Positions 36,144 through 44,328 of a DNA stretch of 64,000 nucleotides are shown one piece after another. This DNA comes from Conexibacter stalactiti (GTDB lineage: Bacteria > Actinomycetota > Thermoleophilia > Solirubrobacterales > Solirubrobacteraceae). The DNA lies in NCBI RefSeq assembly GCF_035967765.1, contig NZ_JAYWIT010000004.1; one strand, given 5' to 3'. The translations under genes and the position numbers were made by a program. The notes under the pieces are model-generated. The model was given only the letters and a program-made list of their open reading frames with translations. It searched no databases and was not told the origin of the DNA. How positions within the stretch are numbered: the stretch's first letter is position 1; every line of letters starts with the position of its first letter.

Positions 36144-37487
36144 TCAGCTTGCGGCAGCGTCGTTGATGCGCCGCTCGAGGTCGAGCTCGCGCCCGAAGTC
36201 GGCCGAGTCGGCGTGGCGGTAGGTGATGTCGCTGCCGGCCAGCAGTCTCGACAGGATCTCGACGTATCTGCCGTCGAGCTGCGTGCCGCTGACGCGCCGC
36301 AGCTCGGTCAGCGCCTCGAACGAGCTGACCGGGGTGCGGTAGGTGTCGTGCGCGGTGAGCGTGTCGTAGACCTCGGCGACGGCGATGATCTTCGCCGCCT
36401 CGGGGATCTCGTCGGCGCTCAGGCGGTCGGGGTAGCCGCGCCCGTCGATCCGCTCGTGGTGGGCGTGGACGATCTCGGCGACCGGGCCGTAGAGGCCGAG
36501 GTCGCGCAGCATGTCGGCGCCGAGCTCCGGATGGCGGCGGATCGCGGTCCAGTCCTCGTCGTTGAGCACGCGGCCGCGCTCGGCGACGCGATCGGACAGC
36601 GCGAAGTGCCCGATGTCGTGCAGCAGTCCGGCCGTGTGCACCAGCTCGCACTCCTCCGCGCTCATGCCGGAGTGCCTCGCGATGTCGCGCGCGAAGGCGG
36701 CGACGGCGGCGGCGTGACGCGCCGCGCGCGGGTCGCGGACATCGAGCGTGCGCAGCAGGCCTGAGAGGACGCCCCAGGAGAGCGACGCATACTGGCGGCT
36801 GCGGTGGCGCGCGGTCGCGACGAGGTTGGCCATGTAACCGAAGGCGACGAGGCTGATGACGGCGAAGAGGCTGCCGGCGACGCCCAGCTCCAGGCACAGC
36901 CCGGTCGCGGCGAGCGCGAGCGGCACGTTGATCGCGAGCGAGACGAGCAGCTGCTGGGAGGCGCCGGCGATCGTCGGCAGGAATCTGTCGCCGTCGAGCA
37001 GCGTCGCGAGGCGGCCGACGATCAGCAGGTTGAGCACGAGCATCAGCACCGCGGCGAGCGCGAGCGCGAGATAGAAGCCGAGCGAGCCGTCGTCGGCCGG
37101 GCGCAGCGCGTCGAACAGCGTGCCGGCGATCAGCATCGGAGCGCCGCCGCCGAAGATGTTGATCGCGGCGCGCTCGATCGGGTAGCGCTCGACGAGCCAG
37201 CCGATCAGCTCTGAGATCGCGACGAGCGCGAAGGCCCATGCGGGACCGAAGAAGGCGATCACCACGACGGCGGCCAGTGCGAGGCCGGACATGGTGACGC
37301 GCTGCGCGTCGGTGCGGGCGTCGAAGAGATTCGACGCCACCGCACCGAGCGCGAGAACTCCGAAGAGCCAGTCAAGTTCTGAGACGTCAGCGATCGCTGC
37401 AGCCCATGCCACGCACGCAAGCGTGCCGGCGATGGCGATCCCTCTGACGAGTCTGGCCCGATCCGGCCACGCGCGTGCGATGCGCAT
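36144..37487 (-). CDS. Membrane HD-GYP domain protein, likely c-di-GMP phosphodiesterase
   Basis: 447 residues. An N-terminal membrane sensor of about seven hydrophobic segments (residues 15-225, MASE-like) is followed by an HD-GYP domain. Metal ligands appear in RHAAAVAAFARDIA, LLHDIGHFALSD, IRRHPELGADML, and HAHHERIDGRGYPD (the GYP motif). HD-GYP enzymes hydrolyse cyclic di-GMP. No GGDEF partner is encoded in this window. The start is ATG 37487, and 267 bases separate it from the divergent MerR-like gene. Confidence 0.9.
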   Translation of the reverse strand: MRIARAWPDRARLVRGIAIAGTLACVAWAAAIADVSELDWLFGVLALGAVASNLFDARTDAQRVTMSGLALAAVVVIAFFGPAWAFALVAISELIGWLVERYPIERAAINIFGGGAPMLIAGTLFDALRPADDGSLGFYLALALAAVLMLVLNLLIVGRLATLLDGDRFLPTIAGASQQLLVSLAINVPLALAATGLCLELGVAGSLFAVISLVAFGYMANLVATARHRSRQYASLSWGVLSGLLRTLDVRDPRAARHAAAVAAFARDIARHSGMSAEECELVHTAGLLHDIGHFALSDRVAERGRVLNDEDWTAIRRHPELGADMLRDLGLYGPVAEIVHAHHERIDGRGYPDRLSADEIPEAAKIIAVAEVYDTLTAHDTYRTPVSSFEALTELRRVSGTQLDGRYVEILSRLLAGSDITYRHADSADFGRELDLERRINDAAAS

Positions 37488-37662
37488 GCCCGGGAAGGTA
37501 ACGATCCACGCGGATCATTACGAGTTGCTGCAAATGCTGACTACTTGGTGCGCCAGATCATCGCGACCCTCCTTCACGTTTCGGCGCTACTCACTTCGGC
37601 CCCGCACGCCCCCGATGAGTGGCGCCGGCCCGCTGCGTTGCCCTAGGGACGATAGAGGACCA

Positions 37663-37755
37663 ATGGAGCTTTTGCAGCATTTGGGCGCCAAAACTTGTGC
37701 AATGTTGCGCGGAGTGCATGTGCTTCCGTGTCCGGACGCCGACTCTGGTCCGTGA
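37663..37755 (+). CDS. Possible 30-residue upstream ORF/leader peptide
   Basis: ATG 37663 with GAGGA 5 bases before it; starts MELLQHLGAK and ends on a TGA that overlaps the ATG of the MerR-like gene by one base. Composition is weaker than that of real genes here. If translated, it would couple ribosomes into the regulator. Low confidence. Confidence 0.3.
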   Translation: MELLQHLGAKTCAMLRGVHVLPCPDADSGP

Positions 37756-38639
37756 TGCGCTACCTGAAGACGAGCGAAGCGGCGGCGTTGCTGAACGTCA
37801 GCCCGAATACGCTGCGAGCATGGGAACGCCGTTTCGGCTTCCCGCGTCCGCAGCGCTCGCCTGGGCGCCATCGCCTCTACACGCACGGAGAGATCGCGGC
37901 ACTGCGCGACGCGCTGCTCGACGGGCTCTCGATCTCATCTGCCGTCTCCCGTGCGCGGGAGGGGCTCGGCGCCGACACGAATGCGCTCGTCGGCGCCCTC
38001 AACGCCTTCGACAACGGCCGCGCCGACGCCGCCCTGGAAGGTGCGCTCGCGCTGCGCTCGCTTGACCGCGCCGTGCAGGAGGTGCTGCTGACCGCGCTCG
38101 ACGAGGTCGCGCGCCGGCATGGCACCGACTCCGTCCAGTGGGCCTTCGCGGCGCGCTGGGGCAACAGCTGGCTGCGGCGCGCGCAACGGCTCGTCTCGCC
38201 GTCGATCCAGTCGGTCTCGGTCGTGCTCGGAGACGCGTCGCGCGACGACCTCGATCCCGACGCGGCCTACATCCGCGCGCTCGAACTGCTGCTGGCGCGT
38301 TCCGGCGCGACGGTCATGGGCCTGTCCGTGCGCGGCGTCTCGAACATGGCCGAGGCGCTCGCCGCCCACAGGCCCGACGCGGTCGTGATCGCCGGCGGCG
38401 CGCTCGCCGACGACGCCGTCGCGCGCTGGGCATACGCGGTGCGGCTCGCGACCGGCCCGTTGCCGGTCGCCGTCTTCCGCCGCGGCTCGCAGCGCCAGCG
38501 CGTCAGGACGACCGGCGCCGCGATCCTGCCCGGCACGCCTGGAGAGGCGGCCCGCCACCTGATGGAGATGGCCAGCCACGCGATCTCCCATCCGACCCCT
38601 CGAACCTCGACTCCGCGGCTGCTGGCCGACGGGGCGTGA
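37755..38639 (+). CDS. MerR-type regulator with CarH-like C-terminal half lacking the B12 ligand motif
   Basis: 294 residues. A MerR HTH at residues 1-70: TSEAAALLNVSPNTLRAWERR and wing GFPRPQRSPGRHRLYT. Then comes a helical bundle (about 90-150), then a Rossmann-like segment with IRALELLLARSGATVMGLS and HRPDAVVIAGGAL, which has the order and spacing of the cobalamin-binding domain of CarH/LitR. The DxHxxG motif that holds B12 is absent. It may bind another ligand or act by oligomerisation. It is followed 31 bases later by a zinc-ribbon/PAS protein and then by a paralogue at 39357. Confidence 0.85.
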   Translation: MRYLKTSEAAALLNVSPNTLRAWERRFGFPRPQRSPGRHRLYTHGEIAALRDALLDGLSISSAVSRAREGLGADTNALVGALNAFDNGRADAALEGALALRSLDRAVQEVLLTALDEVARRHGTDSVQWAFAARWGNSWLRRAQRLVSPSIQSVSVVLGDASRDDLDPDAAYIRALELLLARSGATVMGLSVRGVSNMAEALAAHRPDAVVIAGGALADDAVARWAYAVRLATGPLPVAVFRRGSQRQRVRTTGAAILPGTPGEAARHLMEMASHAISHPTPRTSTPRLLADGA

Positions 38640-38670
38640 CGCGCGAACGCACGGCATGGAGGCCTGATCG

Positions 38671-39174
38671 ATGAGCTCCTCTGATTCCGCACGCGCGTTC
38701 CTGCGCCTCGTCCCCGCGACCGCCGAGGACCACTGCCCGTCGCAGTGGTTCTGCGGCCACTGCGGCTCGCCGCCGCCGAACAACGAGACGCCCGCGCCGC
38801 CGGCGCGCGTCTGCGGCGAGTGCGGCCTCGGCCTGCTGCTGGAGGCGCGCGCCGACGCCGTGCCGCGCCCCAACGACCCCTTCCTGATCGTCGACGGCTC
38901 GCTCGCCGTCTGCGCGCTGTCGGCCGAGAGCGAGAAGCTGCTCGCCGTCGCCGAGACCGACGTCATCAACCGTCCGGTGACGGAGCTGCTGACGCCCGCC
39001 GACGCCGAGGCGTCGGGGGCGGAGAACCTCGCCGCCGCGATCATGTGGGCCGCCCGCGGCGAGGACGAGCCGACACGCGTGATGGTGCGCCCGGCGAACG
39101 TCTTCGGCGTGCGCATGCCGCTGCGCGTCGGCGCCTGCGGTCCGCCGCGCGCCGCGCTGCTCGTGCTCGAGTAG
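38671..39174 (+). CDS. Zinc-ribbon plus PAS-like small protein
   Basis: 167 residues. A zinc ribbon is formed by Cys28/Cys31 (FCGHCG) and Cys48/Cys51 (VCGECG). A PAS-like fold follows: DPFLIVDGSLAVCALSAESE, a helix VINRPVTELLTPAD, and strands near VMVRPANVFG and LRVGACG. It starts at ATG 38671 with GGAGG 8 bases upstream, in the same transcript as the MerR-like gene before it. No kinase or output domain; probably a partner or co-sensor. Not recognised as a named family. Confidence 0.72.
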   Translation: MSSSDSARAFLRLVPATAEDHCPSQWFCGHCGSPPPNNETPAPPARVCGECGLGLLLEARADAVPRPNDPFLIVDGSLAVCALSAESEKLLAVAETDVINRPVTELLTPADAEASGAENLAAAIMWAARGEDEPTRVMVRPANVFGVRMPLRVGACGPPRAALLVLE

Positions 39175-39317
39175 CCGCTTCGGTGCTCCTCGCCGCGCGT
39201 ATCGCGCGGCGCCATCCCTGCTCCACTGCCGGCCGTCGGAGGCATCTCCGTCGGCTTTCCCACGCTGGCGCGTCCGCGCTGAACGCGAGCGTTTTCGTGC
39301 ATGTTTCGTTGCGGATC

Positions 39318-39346
39318 TTGTAAGAACCAGCGCAATTGGGGATAAC
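39318..39346 (+). promoter_or_regulatory. Candidate leaderless promoter of second MerR-like gene
   Basis: TTGTAA at 39318-39323 and GATAAC at 39341-39346 with a 17-base spacer. A start point about 7 bases downstream of GATAAC would leave only a few bases before ATG 39357, so the transcript may be leaderless, which suits the lack of a Shine-Dalgarno there. Confidence 0.42.
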
Positions 39347-39356
39347 GCTCTCCGCG

Positions 39357-40247
39357 ATGAGCGGAATTCGGACCAACGCGGCTGCGGTGATGCTCGGCGT
39401 CAGCCCGAACACGCTGCGCAGCTGGGAGCGCCGCTTCGGCTATCCCTCGCCGGCGCGCACCTCCGGCGGCCACCGCCAGTACGAGCTGCACGAGATCGAG
39501 GCGCTCAAGCAGGCCTTCGACGAGACGCACAACGTGTCGTCGGCGATCGCGCTCGCGCGTCAGCGCGGCGTCGGACTGCCGTCCGCGAGCCGCCTCGGCG
39601 TCGCGCTCGGTCGCTTCGAGGAGGACAAGGCCGCGCAGCTGCTGGAGGAGAGCCTCGCGCTGCGCTCGCTCGAGCGCACGATCCAGGAGATCCTGCTGCC
39701 GGCCGTCGCCGAGCTGCAGATCGACGAGGCCGGCCAGCCCGAGTACGAGTTCGCCTGGCGCTTCGCGACCGGCTGGATCTCCGCGCTGCGCCGCGTCGCG
39801 CCGCCGGCCTCGCGAGACGAGGCGGTGCTGATCTTCGACTCGTCGATCCCCTGCGACCTCGACGCGCTGCGCGTCCAGGCGCTCGAGCTGATGCTGCGCC
39901 GTGTCGGCCTGCGCACGCTCGTGCTGACCTCCGGTCTCGACCCCGCCCGGCTCGGCCGCGCGATGCGCGCGCTGCGCCCGAACGCGCTCGTGCTCGGCGG
40001 CCGCCGCGCCTCGCTCGACGCGATCGGGCGGCTCGTCTACGCCGTCCGCAGCGCCGAGCGCGAGCTCGAGGTGTTCGACTTCGGCGGCGCGCTGCCCGAC
40101 ACCGGTGCCAGCACCGTGCGGCGCCTCGGCGACGCGCCGATGGCCGCCAGCGAGACGCTGCTGGAGCGCCTCACCGCGCGTCCGGCCGAGCGTGCCGGCA
40201 CCGCGCCCGCGCCGCTGATCGAGCGGCGCGCGCTGCTGTCGATCTGA
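39357..40247 (+). CDS. Second MerR-type regulator with CarH-like half, paralogue of 37755
   Basis: 296 residues. HTH: NAAAVMLGVSPNTLRSWERR and wing GYPSPARTSGGHRQYELHE. The helical bundle retains ALRSLERTIQEILLPAVAE, nearly the same as ALRSLDRAVQEVLLTALDE in the first copy, showing common descent. The Rossmann-like half has VQALELMLRRVGLRTLVL and RALRPNALVLGG. DxHxxG is again missing. ATG 39357 is preferred to a TTG at 39336. Confidence 0.85.
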   Translation: MSGIRTNAAAVMLGVSPNTLRSWERRFGYPSPARTSGGHRQYELHEIEALKQAFDETHNVSSAIALARQRGVGLPSASRLGVALGRFEEDKAAQLLEESLALRSLERTIQEILLPAVAELQIDEAGQPEYEFAWRFATGWISALRRVAPPASRDEAVLIFDSSIPCDLDALRVQALELMLRRVGLRTLVLTSGLDPARLGRAMRALRPNALVLGGRRASLDAIGRLVYAVRSAERELEVFDFGGALPDTGASTVRRLGDAPMAASETLLERLTARPAERAGTAPAPLIERRALLSI

Positions 40248-40269
40248 CGCGAGCGCGCGTCGCGAGAGC

Positions 40270-40339
40270 TGCGAGTTCCCCCGGCGCGGAGCGCCGCCTG
40301 CTCGCTGTCGTGGAACTCGCAATGGCAGCTTTGCTGCCA
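40270..40339 (+). promoter_or_regulatory. Structured leader upstream of ileS
   Basis: TGCGAGTTCC (40270-40279) pairs exactly with GGAACTCGCA (40312-40321), enclosing a small GGCGC/GCGCC hairpin. Next comes TGGCAGC-ttt-GCTGCCA (40323-40339), ending 13 bases before the ileS ATG. Could be a terminator of the upstream gene, an attenuator or a translational leader. No T-box sequence (AGGGTGGNACCGCG) was found. Confidence 0.48.
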
Positions 40340-40352
40340 CAATCAGCGCTCG

Positions 40353-43300
40353 ATGTCCGCGCCCCACCGTCCCGTCGACCCGCAGCAGTCCTTCCCCGCG
40401 CTGGAGGAGGACGTGCTCGCGCGCTGGAAGGCGGAGGACATCTTCGGGCAGACGGTCCGCAACCGCGAGGGCGCGAGACCGTGGGTCTTCTACGAGGGCC
40501 CGCCGACCGCCAACGGCAGACCGGGCGTGCACCACGTGCTCGCGCGCGTCTTCAAGGACATCTTCCCGCGCTACCGGACGATGACCGGCCACTTCGTCGC
40601 GCGCAAGGGCGGCTGGGACACGCACGGCCTCCCGGTCGAGATCGCGGTCGAGAGCGAGCTCGGCTTCGACAAGAAGGAGGACATCGAGGAGTACGGCATC
40701 GCGAGATTCAACGCGATGTGCCGTGACTCGGTCTTCCGCTATCTCGAGGACTGGTCGCGCCTGACCGAGCGGATCGGCTACTGGGTCGACCTCGACGACG
40801 CCTACCGCACGCTCGACAACTCCTACATCGAGTCGGTCTGGTGGGCGCTCAAGACGATCTCCGACAAGGGGCTGCTGTTCGAGTCCTACAAGGTCGTCCC
40901 GCACTGCCCGCGCGACCAGGTGACGCTCTCCTCGCACGAGCTGGGGCAGCCCGGCGCGTACAAGGACGTGATCGACCCGTCGGTCTACGTGCGCTTCCCC
41001 GTGATGCAGCCGGTCGGCCCGCTGCAGGCCGGCGACGAGCTGCTGGCGTGGACGACGACGCCGTGGACGCTGCCCTCCAACGCCGCGGTCGCGATCGACC
41101 CGGAGCTGTCCTACGTGCGCGCCCGCGGCGGCGAGAAGAGCACTGAGGCGGGCGTCGGCGACGTCGTCTTCGTGCTCGCGGAGGCGCTCGTCGAGCGCGT
41201 CCTCGGCGAGGGTGCGGAGATCGTCGAGCGCTTCCCCGGCCGCGCGATCGAGGGCGCCCGCTACCAGCCGCCGTTCGACTTCATCGACGGCTCCGCCTAC
41301 GGAGAGCGCGGCCATTCTGTTCTCCTCGGCGACTTCGTCACGGCCGACGACGGCACCGGCATCGTCCATACCGCGATCGCGTTCGGCGAGGACGACTTCC
41401 GCCTCGGCGAGCAGTACGGCTTCACGGTCGTCAACCCGGTCAAGCCGAACGGCGAGTACGACGAGCGGATGGGCCAGTGGGCCGGCCGCAGAGTCAAGGA
41501 GGTCGACCGCGACCTCGTCGAGGACCTGCGCACGCGCGGCCGCCTGCTACGCGCGGAGGAGTACGAGCATGCCTATCCCCACTGCTGGCGCTGCGGGACG
41601 CCGCTGATCTACTACGCGAAGCCGTCGTGGTACATCCGCACCTCGCAGATCCGCGACAGACTGCTCGCCTCCAACGAGTCGGTCAACTGGTACCCGCCGC
41701 ACGTCAAGCACGGCCGCTTCGGCAACTGGCTCGAGGGCAACGTCGACTGGGCGCTCTCGCGCGAGCGCTACTGGGGCACGCCGCTGCCGATCTGGCGCTG
41801 CGGCGAGGGTCACGTCCACACGATCGGTTCGTTCGACGAGCTGGAGCAGCGCTCGGGCGTGCGGCTCGACGACGCGCACCGGCCGTACGTCGACGAGGTC
41901 GAGTTCCCCTGCGACGACTGCGGCGAGCCGATGCGACGCGTGCCGGAGGTGATCGACGTCTGGTTCGACTCCGGCTCGATGCCGTTCGCGCAGTGGCACG
42001 CGCCGCACGAGCGCGAAGAAGTCTTCAGAGCGAACTTCCCCGCCGACTACGTCTGCGAGGCGCTCGACCAGACGCGCGGCTGGTTCTATTCGCTGCTCGC
42101 GGTCTCGACGCTGCTGTTCGACCAGTCGTCGTACAAGAACGTCGTCTGCCTCGGCCTGATCCTCGACGGCGAGGGTCAGAAGATGTCGAAGTCGAGAGGC
42201 AACGTCGTCGTCCCCGACGAGGTGCTCGACAGATTCGGCGCCGACGCGCTGCGCTGGTACTTCTTCACCTCGAAGCAGCCGTGGGACGGCTACCGCTTCT
42301 CGCACGAGACGATCGGCGAGATGGTGCGGCAGTTCCTGCTGCAGCTGTGGAACACGTACGGCTTCTACGTCCTCTACGCGAACGCCAACGACGTCGAGCC
42401 GCCGACCGCCGCGCCCGACCCGGCGACGCTCTCCAACGAGCTCGACCGCTGGGTCCTCTCACGTCTCTCGGCGACCGTCGAGACGGTGCGCGAGCGGATG
42501 GACGACTACGACGCGACGACCGCCGGTCGCGCGATCCAGGCGTTCGTCGACGACCTCTCGAACTGGTATGTGCGGCGCTCGCGCCGGCGCTTCTGGAACG
42601 GCGACCGCGAGGCGTTCGCGACGCTCCACCACGCGCTCGTCTCGGTCGCGCAGCTGCTGGCGCCGTTCACACCGTTCCTGGTCGACGAGATCTACCGCAA
42701 CCTCGTCCCGGCCGGCGCGGCGAGCGTCCATCTGACCGACTTCCCGACGGCGGCCCCGCGCGACGAGGAGCTGGAGTTCGCGATGGGCGTCGCGCGCGAG
42801 GCCGTCACGCTCGGCCTGGCGGCGCGCGGCCAGTCGAAGATCAAGCTGCGCCAGCCGCTGCACGCGGCGGTGATCGTCGCGACCGGCAGAGAGCGCGCCG
42901 CGCTCGAGCGGCTCGCCGACGTCGTGCGCGACGAGCTGAACGTGAAGGAGCTGCGCTTCGCCGCCGCCGCCGACGAGCTCGGGCGGATCGAGGTCAAGCC
43001 CAACTACCGCGCGCTCGGCCCGCGCTTCGGCAAGTCGATGCCGCTCGTCGCCGCGGCCGTCGCCGCGCTCGACCCGGCGGGCGTCGCAAGCGCGCTGCGC
43101 GAGGGTCGCACCGTCGGGATCAGCATCGAGGGCAGGGACCATCAGCTGACCGACGCCGACCTGCTGACGGCGATGCAGCCGCTCGACGGCTACCAGCTCG
43201 AACGCGAGGGCTCGCACGCCGTCGCGCTGGAGCTGACGCTCGACGAAGGGCTGCGGCGCGAGGGCACCGCGCGCGAGATCGTCCACGCGATCCAGGCCGC

Positions 43301-43526
43301 GCGCAAGCAGGCCGGACTCGACATATCGGACCGCATCAGACTGCAGCTCGGCGGCTCGCAGGCGCTCGCGACGGCCGTCGACGAGCACAGCGAGTACATC
43401 ACCGACGAGGTGCTAGCGGTCGGCTATGACTTCGACGTCGTCGGCGAGCTGTCCGGCGCCGGCGCCGGAGTGGTCTCGATAGACGGCGAGCCGCTCGCGA
43501 TCGCCGTCACCGCTGTGCCGGTCTGA
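40353..43526 (+). CDS. ileS: Isoleucyl-tRNA synthetase, eukaryote-like type
   Basis: A 1,057-residue class I synthetase charging tRNA(Ile). The HIGH motif is within NGRPGVHHVLARVFKD; DTHGLPVEIAVE belongs to the Rossmann core; the editing domain carries LAWTTTPWTLPSN and GTGIVHTA; KMSKSRGN is the second signature. The NGRPGxHH form of HIGH is typical of the eukaryote-like IleS2 group, which tends to be mupirocin-insensitive; that phenotype is an inference. The C-terminus overlaps the convergent GntR gene by 20 bases. Confidence 0.96.
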   Translation: MSAPHRPVDPQQSFPALEEDVLARWKAEDIFGQTVRNREGARPWVFYEGPPTANGRPGVHHVLARVFKDIFPRYRTMTGHFVARKGGWDTHGLPVEIAVESELGFDKKEDIEEYGIARFNAMCRDSVFRYLEDWSRLTERIGYWVDLDDAYRTLDNSYIESVWWALKTISDKGLLFESYKVVPHCPRDQVTLSSHELGQPGAYKDVIDPSVYVRFPVMQPVGPLQAGDELLAWTTTPWTLPSNAAVAIDPELSYVRARGGEKSTEAGVGDVVFVLAEALVERVLGEGAEIVERFPGRAIEGARYQPPFDFIDGSAYGERGHSVLLGDFVTADDGTGIVHTAIAFGEDDFRLGEQYGFTVVNPVKPNGEYDERMGQWAGRRVKEVDRDLVEDLRTRGRLLRAEEYEHAYPHCWRCGTPLIYYAKPSWYIRTSQIRDRLLASNESVNWYPPHVKHGRFGNWLEGNVDWALSRERYWGTPLPIWRCGEGHVHTIGSFDELEQRSGVRLDDAHRPYVDEVEFPCDDCGEPMRRVPEVIDVWFDSGSMPFAQWHAPHEREEVFRANFPADYVCEALDQTRGWFYSLLAVSTLLFDQSSYKNVVCLGLILDGEGQKMSKSRGNVVVPDEVLDRFGADALRWYFFTSKQPWDGYRFSHETIGEMVRQFLLQLWNTYGFYVLYANANDVEPPTAAPDPATLSNELDRWVLSRLSATVETVRERMDDYDATTAGRAIQAFVDDLSNWYVRRSRRRFWNGDREAFATLHHALVSVAQLLAPFTPFLVDEIYRNLVPAGAASVHLTDFPTAAPRDEELEFAMGVAREAVTLGLAARGQSKIKLRQPLHAAVIVATGRERAALERLADVVRDELNVKELRFAAAADELGRIEVKPNYRALGPRFGKSMPLVAAAVAALDPAGVASALREGRTVGISIEGRDHQLTDADLLTAMQPLDGYQLEREGSHAVALELTLDEGLRREGTAREIVHAIQAARKQAGLDISDRIRLQLGGSQALATAVDEHSEYITDEVLAVGYDFDVVGELSGAGAGVVSIDGEPLAIAVTAVPV

Positions 43527-44238
43527 CCGCGCCGGCGCCGTTGTGCGCCGTGATGTAGCTCTCGATCGTCGTCAGGTGTCTCGCCATCGCGTCGCGCGCC
43601 GCGTCGCGGTCGTGAGCGGCGACGGCGGCGAGGATCGCGCGGTGCTCGGGCATCGCCCGCTCCATCCGGTACTCCGGTCTGGCGAGCCAGAAGCGCGCGG
43701 TGAGCACGGCGGCGTGGATCGACTCGGTCAGGCTGCAGAGCGCGCCGTTGCGGGTGCCGCCGATCACCGACTGGTGGTAGGCGAGGCGAGCGTCCTGATA
43801 GCGCCCGGCGCTGCTGCGGTTGCTCTCGACGCGGTCGGCGCTGACGCTCATCTGGCGGATCGCCTCGTCGAGTTGGGAGAGGTCGGCCTCGCTCGCGCGC
43901 GTGGCGGCGAGCCCGGCGGCCTGGACCTCGAACATGCGCTGGCACTCCAGCACCTCGGCAAGCCGCTCGGAGGCGCCGCTGGCGATCATGATGTCGAGCA
44001 CGTCCTCGTCGAGCGCGCTCCACAACGCCGGCTCGTTGACGGTCGCCCCCTTGCCGTGCTTGACGCTCACGAGACCGCGCTCCTCGAGCGCGCGAATGCC
44101 CTCGCGCGCGACGCCCCGACTGACGTCGAAGCGCTCCGCCAGGTCGAGCTCGCGCGGCAGCATGTCGCCCGGCGCCAGCTGCCCCGTGACGATCTCCTCG
44201 ATCAGCTCGCGCATCAGCCCGTGGTGGAGCCGTGCCAT
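43507..44238 (-). CDS. GntR-family regulator, FCD/FadR subfamily
   Basis: 243 residues. N-terminal winged helix: ELIEEIVTGQLAPGDMLPRELDLAERFDVSRG (in pieces: TGQLAPGDMLP, LAERFDVSRGVAREGI). The C-terminal all-helical FCD domain has conserved metal/ligand positions such as DARLAYHQSVIGGTRN and MPEHRAILAAV. FCD regulators usually answer to organic acids. It starts at ATG 44238 after GGGGTGA; a TTG directly before it is ignored. No target gene is adjacent apart from the response regulators upstream. Confidence 0.9.
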   Translation of the reverse strand: MARLHHGLMRELIEEIVTGQLAPGDMLPRELDLAERFDVSRGVAREGIRALEERGLVSVKHGKGATVNEPALWSALDEDVLDIMIASGASERLAEVLECQRMFEVQAAGLAATRASEADLSQLDEAIRQMSVSADRVESNRSSAGRYQDARLAYHQSVIGGTRNGALCSLTESIHAAVLTARFWLARPEYRMERAMPEHRAILAAVAAHDRDAARDAMARHLTTIESYITAHNGAGAVRPAQR

Positions 44239-44328
44239 CAAGTCACCCCATGATCGAACGACATCGCATCTAGCTTATCTCGCTACACGGGCGTTCCCAA
44301 ATACAACTTATGTCTGCCTGCGAACCAC

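Noticed and set aside
40248..40352. T-box riboswitch before ileS.
   Set aside because: The conserved AGGGTGGNACCGCG sequence and specifier-loop layout are not present.
37935..41369. A 1,144-codon minus-strand frame across the CarH-like genes and ileS.
   Set aside because: It spans several plus-strand genes with strong family motifs and has no recognisable domain.
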